A stretch of DNA of 50,658 bases from an uncultured Bacteriovoracaceae bacterium (GCA_937931205.1 CALHBF010000026.1:1-50658); one strand, 5' to 3'. Numbered from the stretch's first letter, positions 42,523 to 50,658 are shown. Translations and numbers: made by a program. Notes: a model not told the origin generated them from the letters alone.

Positions 42523-43244
42523 TCGTAAAGATTCTTTTACGAAGCGGCTTTCTAGCATCTTTCTATGTCTATGGCGGTCAGGGTGGAGGCAAGCACCATA
42601 AGCCGAATTTTTTTGAGTTTGGCTGCATGATGAGAGTGACGAGCAAAGATCAGGGAATGAAGGGTGTGGAGAAGACTGAGCTGATGGTCGCCGCTGAATA
42701 TGAGAGAATCTGGGAGCCTAAAAATATTCGTCATGACATCAAGGCCTTTTATCTAAGCTGCCTTTATTATGAAATCATTCTCAAATTTGTAGTCAGTTAT
42801 CATCCAGAACATGGTGATCTGGACGAGGAACACGCCGGAGTTTTCACAGTTCTTTCTAACGCTCTTTTTTATCTGGATAAATCATTAGCTGAAAATAAAT
42901 TCTCGTCTCATCAGCACCTACATCTGTTTTTGGTGAAGCTTCTTTATTATTTAGGAATCATGCCGGACATGGATTACTGCGTATATTGCGGAGATGATTT
43001 AATTAGTAGTTCTGGAGTGCACTTTTTGATTACCGAAGGGCAGTTTAGTTGTCTTGGTTGTGTTCAAGAAAAAAATGATATTGGATTCTTATTAAGAATA
43101 AAAAAAGCTTATCAGACAAAGTATCAAGAGATTCATTCTATTCAGGATACAAACTTTATTGAAGCCGAAAAGTTGTTACAGTTTTTCTGTCATCACTTTC
43201 ATCTAAAAACTGTCGATCTCAAGTCTTTCCAGCTTATTTTCTAA
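42468..43244 (+). CDS. recO: DNA repair protein RecO
   Basis: RecO loads RecA on SSB-coated DNA with RecF and RecR and anneals complementary strands. The 258 residues have the N-terminal OB fold (FEGVVIGKTPYKERDLIVKILLRSGFLASFYVYGGQG) and a helical domain. A zinc motif is present (Cys171, Cys174 in CVYCGDDL; Cys195, Cys198 in CLGC). It overlaps the upstream helicase gene. Its TAA shares CTAA with the stop of the convergent phosphatase gene. Confidence 0.85.
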   Translation: MVFEGVVIGKTPYKERDLIVKILLRSGFLASFYVYGGQGGGKHHKPNFFEFGCMMRVTSKDQGMKGVEKTELMVAAEYERIWEPKNIRHDIKAFYLSCLYYEIILKFVVSYHPEHGDLDEEHAGVFTVLSNALFYLDKSLAENKFSSHQHLHLFLVKLLYYLGIMPDMDYCVYCGDDLISSSGVHFLITEGQFSCLGCVQEKNDIGFLLRIKKAYQTKYQEIHSIQDTNFIEAEKLLQFFCHHFHLKTVDLKSFQLIF

Positions 43245-43762
43245 GTGGCTTGATTTAAACTTTTAGCAAAATCGAGAAGAGTTTTAAAATAAGTGTGGTC
43301 TTTCTTTTGATCTTCTTGTCTAACCACAATCCCTTTAATTTTAGCATTGAGACCACATTCGGCATCAATGGTTTTATCGCCGATCATATATGAATGATTA
43401 GCATCAATACCGTACTTATCCATGAGGTCTGTGATCATTTTAGGGTGAGGTTTTCGACAATTACATTTTTCTTGAGGGGAGTGAGGGCAGATCGCAAAAT
43501 CACGGAAGGGAGCAAGTTTCATTTCACGCAGGTCATTTTGAAGTTGCTTGTGAATCAAATGAACATTTTCTAGAGAAAAATATCCACGGCCAACTCCTGA
43601 CTGGTTGGTTACGATGAATAATTCAAAACCAAGTTGTTGAAAAATCGCTAATGCCTTGAAAGTATCGGGGTAATATTCAATATCTTCCACACGGGAGAGG
43701 TAGTTTTTATCAACAATAATTGTTCCGTCTCTGTCTAAGAAAATGGCCTTTTTTGTTTTGAT
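43241..43762 (-). CDS. gmhB: GmhB-like HAD phosphatase with an apparent ATC start
   Basis: The family removes the 7-phosphate of heptose bisphosphate in lipopolysaccharide core synthesis (or acts on histidinol phosphate). Motif I (AIFLDRDGTIIVDKNYLSR), motif II (IVTNQSGVGRGYF), the zinc loop CPHSPQEKCNCRKP and motif III (YMIGDKTIDAECG) are all in one frame. No ATG, GTG or TTG occurs between the in-frame TAA at 43763-43765 and motif I. The first codon after that stop is ATC (43760-43762), 8 bases after AGGAGG (43771-43776). A GTG at 43690 would delete the catalytic Asp pair. The full length, 173 residues, fits the family. Confidence 0.8.
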   Translation of the reverse strand: MKTKKAIFLDRDGTIIVDKNYLSRVEDIEYYPDTFKALAIFQQLGFELFIVTNQSGVGRGYFSLENVHLIHKQLQNDLREMKLAPFRDFAICPHSPQEKCNCRKPHPKMITDLMDKYGIDANHSYMIGDKTIDAECGLNAKIKGIVVRQEDQKKDHTYFKTLLDFAKSLNQAT

Positions 43763-43797
43763 TTACACACCCTCCTGTTATGCCTAGAATAGGCCCT

Positions 43798-45510
43798 ATG
43801 TTTAAAGTACTCAAATTAATATTCCCATATGTTAAACCCTATTGGAAAGAGGCGCTTTTCTGTACGCTTCTGGCGTTGCCACTTTCCGGGATCAAAGCCT
43901 TCGAAGCCTACCTAGTAAAAGACATTTTTGATAAGGGCTTCTCTCCTGATTCAACTTTTGAAGAAGCAAGAAATTTGGCCTTGATATTAGTTGGTCTAGG
44001 AATTCTGAACTATCCTCTGAGATTTCTCCATTATTTTGGTTTAAGGCAGGTGGTTGATAAGACTTCAAGAAAAATTCAATCTGTCATGTTCAAGAAGTTC
44101 CAACGTTTGCCTGCAAGCTTTTTTGCAACGCAGAAGCAAGGAAACCTGATTTCGATTGCCATGGGAGATACCAATACTTTTGCGGAATCTTTTCGTTTTG
44201 GTCTCGAAATTATTCGTGAGCCCTTTACGGCAATGGCCCTGTTAGGGGTCGCTTTTTATCACGACTGGCAGCTGACTCTCGTGATCTTTGCTGTAGCTCC
44301 ACTTTTTATTCTGACATTCCATTATTCAGGAAAAAGAATCAGAAAGTACTCGGGATTTGCTAACCAAGACCGTGCGGATATGACTCACGGAGTGGCCGAA
44401 TCATTGACAGGTCAGAAAATTATTAAAGCTTTTGGACTTCAGGAATATGTTGATGCTCGTTTTGAAAAAATTCAAAACTTATGGATTAAAAACCGTACAA
44501 AAGTGAACTCTGCTGAAGAACATTCTCATCCAGCAGTTGAATTAATCGGCTCTATTGCTTTTGCAGGAGTGATTATTTTTGCTCATCATCGTATTTCTAC
44601 AGGAGTATTGACTACGGGAGGATTTATCTCGTTTGTAGCGGCATTAGCGATGTTTATGGATCCTGTTCGTCGTTTTACCAAGGCCAATGCCAAGTTAAAC
44701 CAGGCCAGAGCGGCTGCAGATCGAATTTTTAAACTGCTTGATATGCCTGAGGAAAATGAAGAAGGGAAAGTTGTTCTTAAAGAGTTTAGCGATTCAATTG
44801 AATTTAGGAATCTTACTTTTTCCTATGGTGAAGGAACTATCCTTAAAAGCTTCAATTTAACGATTAAAAAAGGTCAGAAAGTTGGTTTAGTTGGTCTTTC
44901 TGGTTCTGGGAAATCAACGCTCGTTTCTCTTCTTTTAAGATTGTATCCAGTTGAAAATGGCATGATTTTCATTGATGGCGTGGACATCAATGATTATACA
45001 CTAGAATCTGTGCGTGCAGTTTTCTCGCTAGTAAGTCAGGATATTTTCCTTTTCAACGATACCATTCGTGAAAACCTAACAACTGGTGAAGCTTATTCTG
45101 ATGAAGAAGTAATGAAGGCCCTCGAGATTTCTTACGCACGTGATTTCGTTAATGATCTTCCTAAAGGAGATCTAACTCCGATTGGTGACAGAGGTCTTAG
45201 ATTATCAGGTGGTCAATCACAGCGAATTACTATTGCTCGGGCTTTCTTAAAAAACAGAGATGTTCTTCTTTTTGATGAAGCAACGAGTGCTCTTGATAAT
45301 GAATCTGAAAAAATCGTACAGAAAGCACTGGAAAGTGTGGCAGGACACAAAACTGTTATTGCTGTGGCCCACCGACTTTCTACTCTGAAAGACTACGATA
45401 TGATTGTAGTGATGAAAGAGGGTGTGGTTGTTGAGCAAGGAAACCACCAAATGCTAATTAATCACAATGGTGAGTATCGTAAACTCTATGAGCTATCGCA
45501 GAAAGACTAA
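43798..45510 (+). CDS. msbA: MsbA-like ABC exporter (lipid A flippase type)
   Basis: The half-transporter of about 570 residues has six N-terminal membrane helices and a C-terminal ATPase. Motifs: Walker A GLSGSGKST (Lys372), Q-loop SLVSQDIFLFNDTI, signature LSGGQSQRITIARAF, Walker B VLLFDEATSALD and switch VAHRLST. MsbA flips lipid A core across the inner membrane as a homodimer. Its position divergent from a GmhB-like gene supports lipopolysaccharide work. ATG 43798 is preferred for similarity to MsbA starts (MFKVLKLIFPYVKPYW); ATG 43780 is in frame. Other multidrug exporters look similar. Confidence 0.8.
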   Translation: MFKVLKLIFPYVKPYWKEALFCTLLALPLSGIKAFEAYLVKDIFDKGFSPDSTFEEARNLALILVGLGILNYPLRFLHYFGLRQVVDKTSRKIQSVMFKKFQRLPASFFATQKQGNLISIAMGDTNTFAESFRFGLEIIREPFTAMALLGVAFYHDWQLTLVIFAVAPLFILTFHYSGKRIRKYSGFANQDRADMTHGVAESLTGQKIIKAFGLQEYVDARFEKIQNLWIKNRTKVNSAEEHSHPAVELIGSIAFAGVIIFAHHRISTGVLTTGGFISFVAALAMFMDPVRRFTKANAKLNQARAAADRIFKLLDMPEENEEGKVVLKEFSDSIEFRNLTFSYGEGTILKSFNLTIKKGQKVGLVGLSGSGKSTLVSLLLRLYPVENGMIFIDGVDINDYTLESVRAVFSLVSQDIFLFNDTIRENLTTGEAYSDEEVMKALEISYARDFVNDLPKGDLTPIGDRGLRLSGGQSQRITIARAFLKNRDVLLFDEATSALDNESEKIVQKALESVAGHKTVIAVAHRLSTLKDYDMIVVMKEGVVVEQGNHQMLINHNGEYRKLYELSQKD

Positions 45511-45552
45511 GTAGATTGATCAATTAAAATTTTCTAAGCATTTTACTTAGTC
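45505..45552. repeat. Inverted repeat spanning the msbA stop codon
   Basis: Perfect 9-base arms GACTAAGTA (45505-45513) and TACTTAGTC (45544-45552) flank 30 AT-rich bases in the gap before glyQS. The left arm includes the msbA stop. No T run follows directly, so it is not a standard terminator. Confidence 0.4.
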
Positions 45553-45608
45553 ACTAACGGTTTCTTTTGATAAAATTTCCTCGATTATTTCTTATAGAGG
45601 AGTGCATT

Positions 45609-46928
45609 GTGTCAGAACAAAACCTGAAGTCTATGGCCGATCTCGTGGCCCTTAGTAAATCTCGTGGATTCATTTTTCAAAGTTCAGAAATCTACGGAGG
45701 CCTTGGATCTTGTTGGGATATGGGACCCCTTGGTGTAGAACTCAAAAACAATATTAAGCAAACATGGTGGAAAGCAATGACTTTCCGTGATGATATTGAT
45801 GGTGTTGATGCTGCTATTCTTATGCATCCAGAAGTCTGGAGAGCATCAGGTCACGTTGATAACTTCACTGATCCAATGGTTGATTGTAAAGCATGTAAGG
45901 GACGTTTCAGAGCTGATCAAATTGATCTCTCAGCTCCTTGTCCTACTTGTAAAGCAAAAGACTCATTCACAGAACCAAGAAACTTCAATCTTATGTTCCA
46001 GACTCACATGGGACCAGTTCAAGAATCAGCTTCAATCGTTTACCTTCGTCCAGAAACAGCACAAGGTATCTTTGTTAACTTTCCAAACGTTCAGCAAACA
46101 ATGAGAAGAAAACTTCCATTTGGTATTGCTCAAATTGGTAAAGCTTTCCGTAACGAAATTACTCCAGGTAACTTCATCTTCAGAACTCGTGAATTTGAAC
46201 AGATGGAAATGCAATATTTCATCAAACCAGGAACACAAATGGAAGCGATGGAGATGTGGAAAGAAATCCGTTGGAAGTGGCACCTTGATAACGGTCTTCG
46301 TGCTGATAAGCTTCGTTGGAAAAAACACGACGAACTTGCTCACTATGCTGATGCGGCATTTGATATTGAATATCAATTTGCTCATGGTTGGGGAGAAATG
46401 GAAGGTATTCACTCTCGTACAGATTTCGATCTTCGCCAGCATCAGGAATTTTCTAAGAAGAATCTTCAGTATGTTGATCAGATGGATGGAAATAAAAAAT
46501 ACATTCCTTACGTTCTTGAAACATCAGTTGGATGTGACCGTTGTATGCTAGCTGTGATGAGTGATGCTTACAGAATCGAGAATGAAGGTGATGCTGAGAA
46601 AGAAAGAATTGTTATGCGCTTCAAACCAAGTCTTGCTCCAATCAAAGCAGCGGTTATGCCGTTGATGAAAAAAGCAGAACTTGAAGGACCTGCAACAGCT
46701 CTTCTTCGTGATCTTCAAAAAGATTTCAAGTGTGAGTATGACACTGCAGGATCAATCGGTAAGCGTTACAGAAGACAAGATGAGATCGGGACTCCGGCCT
46801 GTATCACAATCGATTACGATACTCTTACAGATCATGCTGTAACAATTCGTGACAGAGATACAATGGTTCAAGAGCGTGTTTCTCTTGATAAAGTGAAGTC
46901 GTATTTAAAAGATAAATTCTCTCTTTAA
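45609..46928 (+). CDS. glyQS: Glycine--tRNA ligase, single-chain dimeric type
   Basis: This enzyme charges tRNA-Gly. The class II core is clear: [41 protein letters not shown], the zinc-like pairs [11 protein letters not shown] and [20 protein letters not shown] (motif 2 region with FRNEITP), and [11 protein letters not shown]. The C-terminal anticodon-binding domain follows. This is the eukaryote/archaea-like alpha2 form, not the alpha2beta2 GlyQ/GlyS form. The GTG at 45609 is chosen because AGAGGAG lies 6 bases upstream. The frame is open 42 bases further up, but without a ribosome site. Confidence 0.95.
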   Translation: MSEQNLKSMADLVALSKSRGFIFQSSEIYGGLGSCWDMGPLGVELKNNIKQTWWKAMTFRDDIDGVDAAILMHPEVWRASGHVDNFTDPMVDCKACKGRFRADQIDLSAPCPTCKAKDSFTEPRNFNLMFQTHMGPVQESASIVYLRPETAQGIFVNFPNVQQTMRRKLPFGIAQIGKAFRNEITPGNFIFRTREFEQMEMQYFIKPGTQMEAMEMWKEIRWKWHLDNGLRADKLRWKKHDELAHYADAAFDIEYQFAHGWGEMEGIHSRTDFDLRQHQEFSKKNLQYVDQMDGNKKYIPYVLETSVGCDRCMLAVMSDAYRIENEGDAEKERIVMRFKPSLAPIKAAVMPLMKKAELEGPATALLRDLQKDFKCEYDTAGSIGKRYRRQDEIGTPACITIDYDTLTDHAVTIRDRDTMVQERVSLDKVKSYLKDKFSL

Positions 46929-46953
46929 AACTTTTAAGTAAGGGTAATTCGTC

Positions 46954-49611
46954 ATGACTAAATGGGTTTATAAATTTTCGGCACAGACGACTGATGGTAA
47001 CAAAGATATGAAAGGCCTTCTTGGCGGTAAAGGTGCAAACCTCGCTGAGATGTGTTCTATGAAACTATCTGTTCCTCCAGGATTTACTGTTTCAACAGAG
47101 GCCTGTTTGGATTTCTATAAAACAAACAGACAGATGTCTGAAGAAATCAAAACTCAAGTGCTTGAAGCTCTTAAATGGGTGGAAGGATTAACTGGAAAGA
47201 AATTTGGGGACGTTGAGAACCCATTACTTTTCTCAGTTCGTTCTGGTGCTCGTGCTTCAATGCCAGGAATGATGGATACAGTCTTAAACCTTGGTCTTAA
47301 TGATCAAACAGTGGCAGGACTGGCCAAGAAAATGAATAATCCTCGTTTTGCTTGGGATTCTTATCGCCGTTTCATTCAGATGTATTCAAACGTTGTTCTT
47401 GGTGTGAATACTTCAATCCTTGAAGCGAACCTTGAAGATCTTAAAGAAGCAAGAGGTGTACATCTAGATACGGATCTAACGGCCAAAGATCTTGAAGAGC
47501 TTGTAAAAGTTTATAAAGCTGTCCTTCGCGAAGATCACGGAATTACTTTCCCACAAGAGCCAATGGAGCAATTGTGGAAGGCAATCTCTGCGGTATTCGG
47601 TTCTTGGAATAACAATCGTGCTATCAGATATCGTGAAATGAACAGCATTCCTCATGATTGGGGAACTGCTGTAAACGTTCAATCGATGGTTTTTGGAAAT
47701 ATGGGTGACGATTGTGCCACAGGTGTGTGCTTCACTCGCGATCCATCTACTGGAGAAAAAAAGTTCTTCGGAGAGTTTCTCGTTAATGCTCAAGGTGAAG
47801 ACGTTGTAGCAGGAATTCGTACTCCTCAGCCGATTAACAATGAATCTAAAAATGAATCAAATAAGCAGCATAAGACTTTAGAAGAAGTGATGCCAAAAGC
47901 TTATGCTGATCTCGTTGCAGATTATAAGATGCTTGAGAATCATTACAAAGATATGCAGGATATCGAGTTTACTATTGAGAATGGTAAACTTTGGATTCTT
48001 CAAACTCGTAATGCAAAACGTACTGTCAATGCGGCATTGAAAGTTGCTGTTGATCTAGTTGCAGAAGGTCTTATCACAAAACAAGAAGCAGTTCTTCGTA
48101 TTAACCCAGAAGATTTGAATCAGCTTCTTCACCCTCGCCTAGATCCAAAAGCTAAAAAGATTCTTATTGCAACAGGATTACCGGCAAGTCCAGGAGCTGC
48201 TTCTGGTCAGATGGTATTCGTATCAAGTGTTGCAGAAGAATGGGCGAAGAATGGTAAGAAAGTCGTTCTTGTTCGCGCTGAAACGTCTCCTGAAGATATT
48301 GGAGGGATGGCCGCTTCAACAGGTATTCTAACAGCTCGTGGAGGGATGACTTCTCACGCAGCAGTTGTTGCCCGTGGAATGGGTAAACCTTGTGTTGCTG
48401 GGTGTTCGACTCTCGTTATTAACGAAAAAACAAAAACACTTACTGTTAAAGGTAAAACTTATCACGAAGGTGATTACATTACGTTTGATGGTGCTAATGG
48501 TGAAGTTTACGAAGGACTTGTTCCTACGATTGAAGCTGCCATTAACAATGACTTCGGAACATTTATGAAATGGGCCGATGAATTTAGACGTCTGCGTGTT
48601 CGTACTAATGCTGATAATCCAGAAGATGCTAAAACAGCTATTAATTTTGGAGCAGAAGGTATTGGTCTTTGTCGTACAGAGCATATGTTCTTTGCTCCTG
48701 AGAGAATCCTCGCTGTTCGTGAAATGATTTTTGCCGAAAATGAAACTGATCGTAAGAAAGCTCTTACCAAGCTTCTTCCTTTTCAGCGTCAAGACTTCAT
48801 TGGAATTTTTAAAGAAATGAATAATCTTCCAGTGAATATTCGTCTTCTTGATCCACCTCTTCACGAATTCCTACCTCATGGAGGTAAGGACCAGCAAGAA
48901 CTGGCCGATTCTCTAGGCATCACAGTTGCTGAAGTGCAAGAGCGCAACGATGGGCTTCATGAATTTAACCCGATGCTTGGTCACCGTGGATGTCGTCTTG
49001 CTGTAACATATCCTGAAATCTATTTAATGCAGGTTCGAGCTATTATTGAAGCTGCTATCGAGGTAGCGAATCAAGGATTTGTTGTTACTCCGGAGATTAT
49101 GATTCCGCTTACAACTGAACTTCGTGAATATTCAATGATCCAAGTTGAATGCAAAGAAGAGATTGAAAAAGTATTCAAAGAAAAAGGTAAGAGCATTAAG
49201 TATAAGATGGGAACAATGCTAGAGCTTCCACGTGCTTGTATTACAGCAGCTGAAATTGCTACAGCAGCGGAGTTCTTCTCATTCGGAACAAACGATCTTA
49301 CTCAAACAACTTTTGGTCTTTCGCGTGATGATGCTGGTAAGTTCTTACCAACTTATACGGCCAAAGGAATTTATCCAAGAGATCCGTTCGTGGCAATCGA
49401 TCAGGCATCAGTTGGTTTCTTAATGAAGCACGCTGTGACTGAAGGGAAGAAAATGAACCCTAAGCTTCACACAGGTATTTGTGGTGAGCACGGCGGGGAA
49501 CCAAGTTCAGTTGAGTTCTGTCATCAGCTTGGACTTGATTATGTGAGCTGTTCTCCATTCCGAGTGCCAATTGCTCGTCTGGCAGCCGCTCAAGCTGCTC
49601 TTAAAAAATAA
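46954..49611 (+). CDS. ppdK: Pyruvate, phosphate dikinase
   Basis: PPDK interconverts pyruvate, ATP and phosphate with phosphoenolpyruvate, AMP and pyrophosphate. The 885 residues have the N-terminal ATP-grasp domain (LLGGKGANLAEM, FSVRSGARASMPGMMDTVLNLG). The swivelling phosphohistidine domain has His468 in TARGGMTSHAAVVARGMGKPC. The C-terminal PEP domain has LCRTEHMFF, GTNDLTQTTFG and Cys843 in GICGEHGGEP. It starts 25 bases after glyQS. With pfkA and gpmI elsewhere in the window it suggests a reversible or pyrophosphate-sparing lower glycolysis. Confidence 0.97.
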   Translation: MTKWVYKFSAQTTDGNKDMKGLLGGKGANLAEMCSMKLSVPPGFTVSTEACLDFYKTNRQMSEEIKTQVLEALKWVEGLTGKKFGDVENPLLFSVRSGARASMPGMMDTVLNLGLNDQTVAGLAKKMNNPRFAWDSYRRFIQMYSNVVLGVNTSILEANLEDLKEARGVHLDTDLTAKDLEELVKVYKAVLREDHGITFPQEPMEQLWKAISAVFGSWNNNRAIRYREMNSIPHDWGTAVNVQSMVFGNMGDDCATGVCFTRDPSTGEKKFFGEFLVNAQGEDVVAGIRTPQPINNESKNESNKQHKTLEEVMPKAYADLVADYKMLENHYKDMQDIEFTIENGKLWILQTRNAKRTVNAALKVAVDLVAEGLITKQEAVLRINPEDLNQLLHPRLDPKAKKILIATGLPASPGAASGQMVFVSSVAEEWAKNGKKVVLVRAETSPEDIGGMAASTGILTARGGMTSHAAVVARGMGKPCVAGCSTLVINEKTKTLTVKGKTYHEGDYITFDGANGEVYEGLVPTIEAAINNDFGTFMKWADEFRRLRVRTNADNPEDAKTAINFGAEGIGLCRTEHMFFAPERILAVREMIFAENETDRKKALTKLLPFQRQDFIGIFKEMNNLPVNIRLLDPPLHEFLPHGGKDQQELADSLGITVAEVQERNDGLHEFNPMLGHRGCRLAVTYPEIYLMQVRAIIEAAIEVANQGFVVTPEIMIPLTTELREYSMIQVECKEEIEKVFKEKGKSIKYKMGTMLELPRACITAAEIATAAEFFSFGTNDLTQTTFGLSRDDAGKFLPTYTAKGIYPRDPFVAIDQASVGFLMKHAVTEGKKMNPKLHTGICGEHGGEPSSVEFCHQLGLDYVSCSPFRVPIARLAAAQAALKK

Positions 49612-50583
49612 ATGAATAACATTCGTGATCTTATTCTTGAACACCTACCTGCAGGCCCCATGGACGGGCTTGCAGTAGGAGTTCTGGATTTTAAGAAAGC
49701 TTCTTTTGAAGTCATTGAAGCAAGTCTAGATGATGGAGAAGTTTATTTTCATGAAGAACCATTTTTGTGGTTTGATTTGGCCTCAGTTACTAAACCATTA
49801 GTGAACTCACTTTCTTATTTTCTTCGTCCCGATCTTTTTGATTCCGAAATGCTTTTGTGTCTTAATCATCGAGGCGGACTTCCCAGTTGGGGAAGACTTC
49901 CTTACAAGGGATGGCGTGAACAGATTCTCTCTTACCCTGTTCTTGAAGCACAAACTTTGTATTCTGATTTTTCAGCACTGAGAGTAATGCTTGAACTTGA
50001 AAAGAAGGGTATTTCTCAAAAAGATTTAGTCTCTCCCATTTGGAATAAAGAGCTTAAGTTTTGGAAAGAGATTCCTGAAGGTAGTCATATTGTTCAGAAT
50101 GGTTATTTAGGTGCTGATGAAAATTTCGGCGTCGTTCATGATCCTAATGCTTATGTGATTGATGAGTTCTGCTCTCATGCAGGCCTCTTTGCGACCATCA
50201 ATGGTATTTGCCATACACTTCTTAATTATCAAAACAAAACTGGTTTCATTGAAAAAATGAAAGCGCATGATGAGCATCGCTTCTTTTGCGGTTGGGATCG
50301 CGTTTTAAATCCTCAAGATACACTCGCTGGAATTGGCTGCGGCAAACACGCTTTTGGCCATCTCGGGTTTACTGGAACAAGTGTATGGATTGATCCTGAT
50401 CAAATGATCGGACATGTGATTCTCTCCAATGCCACTCGCCAGCATTGGTATGATAAAGCAAATCTAAATTTATTTCGAAGAGAAGTAGGGCGTTTAGTCT
50501 GGAATTGGCCAAAAGGTGGCCAAAAGGTATGCCGCTGGATTCAAGTTACTAACGCAACTTTCGTATTAAAAAAGACCTCGTAA
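49612..50583 (+). CDS. Serine hydrolase (beta-lactamase/DD-peptidase superfamily), 3' end altered by an IS
   Basis: The 323-residue product has the SxxK-type motif in FDLASVTKPLVNS, a Tyr motif LYSDFSALRVML (YSN position, with Asp) and HLGFTGTSVWIDP (third motif). These fit class C-like esterases and peptidases. It has no signal peptide, so it acts in the cytoplasm or is exported otherwise. It starts directly after the ppdK stop. The last 17 or so codons (CRWIQVTNATFVLKKTS) and the stop lie in an IS30-type element. The native domain end (NLNLFRREVGRLVW) is kept, so function may survive. Confidence 0.75.
   Translation: MNNIRDLILEHLPAGPMDGLAVGVLDFKKASFEVIEASLDDGEVYFHEEPFLWFDLASVTKPLVNSLSYFLRPDLFDSEMLLCLNHRGGLPSWGRLPYKGWREQILSYPVLEAQTLYSDFSALRVMLELEKKGISQKDLVSPIWNKELKFWKEIPEGSHIVQNGYLGADENFGVVHDPNAYVIDEFCSHAGLFATINGICHTLLNYQNKTGFIEKMKAHDEHRFFCGWDRVLNPQDTLAGIGCGKHAFGHLGFTGTSVWIDPDQMIGHVILSNATRQHWYDKANLNLFRREVGRLVWNWPKGGQKVCRWIQVTNATFVLKKTS
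50507..50528 (+). repeat. 11-base perfect tandem repeat next to the IS end
   Basis: GGCCAAAAGGT occurs at 50507-50517 and again at 50518-50528, immediately before the inferred IS30 end near 50531. It is in frame-shifting length within the serine hydrolase gene. Confidence 0.85.
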
Positions 50584-50658
50584 GGTGTTCTATAACCTAA
50601 ACACCTACGAGGTCTTAAATTAAGCGCATCTTCTATTTTCTTCAACCCATTTTTAGTC
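50541..50658 (-). CDS. IS30-family transposase, C-terminal fragment (cut by the window)
   Basis: Reading the minus strand from the window edge gives an open frame of 38 residues that ends in TGA at 50541-50543. It contains KKIEDALNLRPRRCLGY and TPYEVFFNTKVAL. This is the conserved C-terminus of IS30 transposases (LNxRPRKxLGYxTPxEVF...VAL), DDE enzymes that cut and join the IS ends. Only the tail is present. It overlaps the 3' end of the serine hydrolase frame on the other strand. Confidence in the family is high from the motif alone. Confidence 0.87.
   Translation of the reverse strand, partial: TKNGLKKIEDALNLRPRRCLGYRTPYEVFFNTKVALVT
50568..50616 (-). terminator. Long hairpin inside the transposase 3' coding region
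   Basis: Arms at 50600-50616 and 50572-50589 pair over 17 positions with one bulged base around a 10-base loop. On the minus strand six T follow (50568-50573). It looks like a terminator sitting within the coding sequence. As I recall, internal terminators near the end of IS30 transposase genes have been described. Confidence 0.6.

Larger units (their letters stand above)
50531..50658 (-). mobile_element. Right-edge fragment of an IS30-family insertion sequence
   Basis: The transposase 3' end is at 50541. Just outside its stop, the plus strand reads CCGCTGGATTCAAGTTAC and then TAACGCAAC, which resembles IS30-family terminal repeats (GATTCAA...GCAAC). The outer end is therefore placed near 50531-50533. 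The element continues beyond the window, so its other end and target duplication cannot be seen. Confidence 0.7.

Noticed and set aside
43241..43690. GmhB-like gene starting at GTG 43690 (149 residues).
   Set aside because: This start would drop the catalytic DRDGT motif, which is encoded in frame just upstream and preceded by AGGAGG.
45505..45552. Inverted repeat before glyQS as a T-box leader.
   Set aside because: No T-box sequence, specifier loop or antiterminator is visible, and the gap is under 100 bases.
45567..45608. Longer glycyl-tRNA synthetase start at 45567.
   Set aside because: No ribosome site is present there, while AGAGGAG lies 6 bases before GTG 45609.
50572..50583. The serine hydrolase end (Lys-Lys-Thr-Ser-stop inside a hairpin) looks like a third case of the KKAS/KKRAS stop-in-terminator pattern.
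   Set aside because: These codons lie in the IS30 element, and the hairpin belongs to the transposase 3' region. The resemblance is coincidental.
1..50658. CRISPR arrays, rRNA genes and tRNA genes.
   Set aside because: No spaced direct repeats or rRNA segments seen, and no cloverleaf noticed in the gaps between genes (the largest is about 205 bases); a covariance-model scan was not possible here.

Overview
This is a 50.7 kb piece of a bacterial chromosome, AT-rich, with genes on both strands and almost no unused DNA; no gap between genes exceeds about 205 bases. Most genes are single-copy housekeeping or envelope genes of a Gram-negative cell: MsbA-like and LptF transporters, LolA-like and LolD-like proteins, outer-membrane barrels, and a YejM/LapC-like protein. 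They are mixed with exported proteins I do not recognise. AT-richness, many lineage-specific exported proteins, a FHA protein, a RodZ-like protein, a twitch-type radical SAM protein and a stand-alone ComM-like domain together suggest the predatory Bdellovibrionota, probably the Bacteriovorax/Peredibacter side. That placement is inference; no 16S gene is present and I could run no search.

Layout. 1-2.5 kb: the 3' part of a glutamate-type dehydrogenase gene, two exported proteins of unknown role, and a lone ChlI/ComM N-terminal-like domain. 2.4-8.5 kb: gpmI-pfkA (glycolysis), rlmH, a membrane-anchored FHA protein, and obgE-rsfS downstream of rplU-rpmA (ribosome biogenesis), with a structured leader before rplU. 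8.5-15.7 kb: a twitch radical SAM gene that overlaps the tail of a six-gene minus-strand operon. That operon encodes two FtsX/MacB-type permeases, a LolD-type ATPase, a LolA-like carrier, an outer-membrane barrel and a nucleotidyltransferase-like protein. 16-24.4 kb: a LysM transglycosylase lipoprotein, outer-membrane barrels including a tandem pair of related porin-like genes, a 55-residue coiled-coil protein and a YejM/LapC-like protein. 24.3-32.7 kb: rlmC, mtgA, trmL, pepA, an LptF/G permease, and a TrmA/RlmD-like gene followed by a pilF-like and a rodZ-like gene. 32.7-38.8 kb: ktrB-ktrA plus a HAMP/PAS sensor with no output domain, then lepA and an unknown gene. 38.8-43.8 kb: a UPF0104-type membrane protein, a nitrilase, a NifU-C protein, a BamE-like protein, a compact SF2 helicase overlapping recO, and a GmhB-like phosphatase. 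43.8-50.7 kb: an MsbA-like exporter, glycyl-tRNA synthetase, pyruvate phosphate dikinase, and a serine hydrolase whose 3' end runs into an IS30-family element that continues past the window.

Main points for a second look: (1) the GmhB-like gene carries its catalytic DRDGT motif in frame upstream of any ATG, GTG or TTG, so it seems to start at an ATC placed 8 bases after a perfect AGGAGG; (2) near-identical terminator hairpins in which the opposite gene's stop codon lies in the loop; (3) convergent gene pairs that share stop codons in a single YTAA tetranucleotide; (4) the six-gene envelope transport operon ending in a nucleotidyltransferase-like protein; (5) an output-less sensor in the potassium uptake operon; and (6) the IS30 insertion at the right edge.
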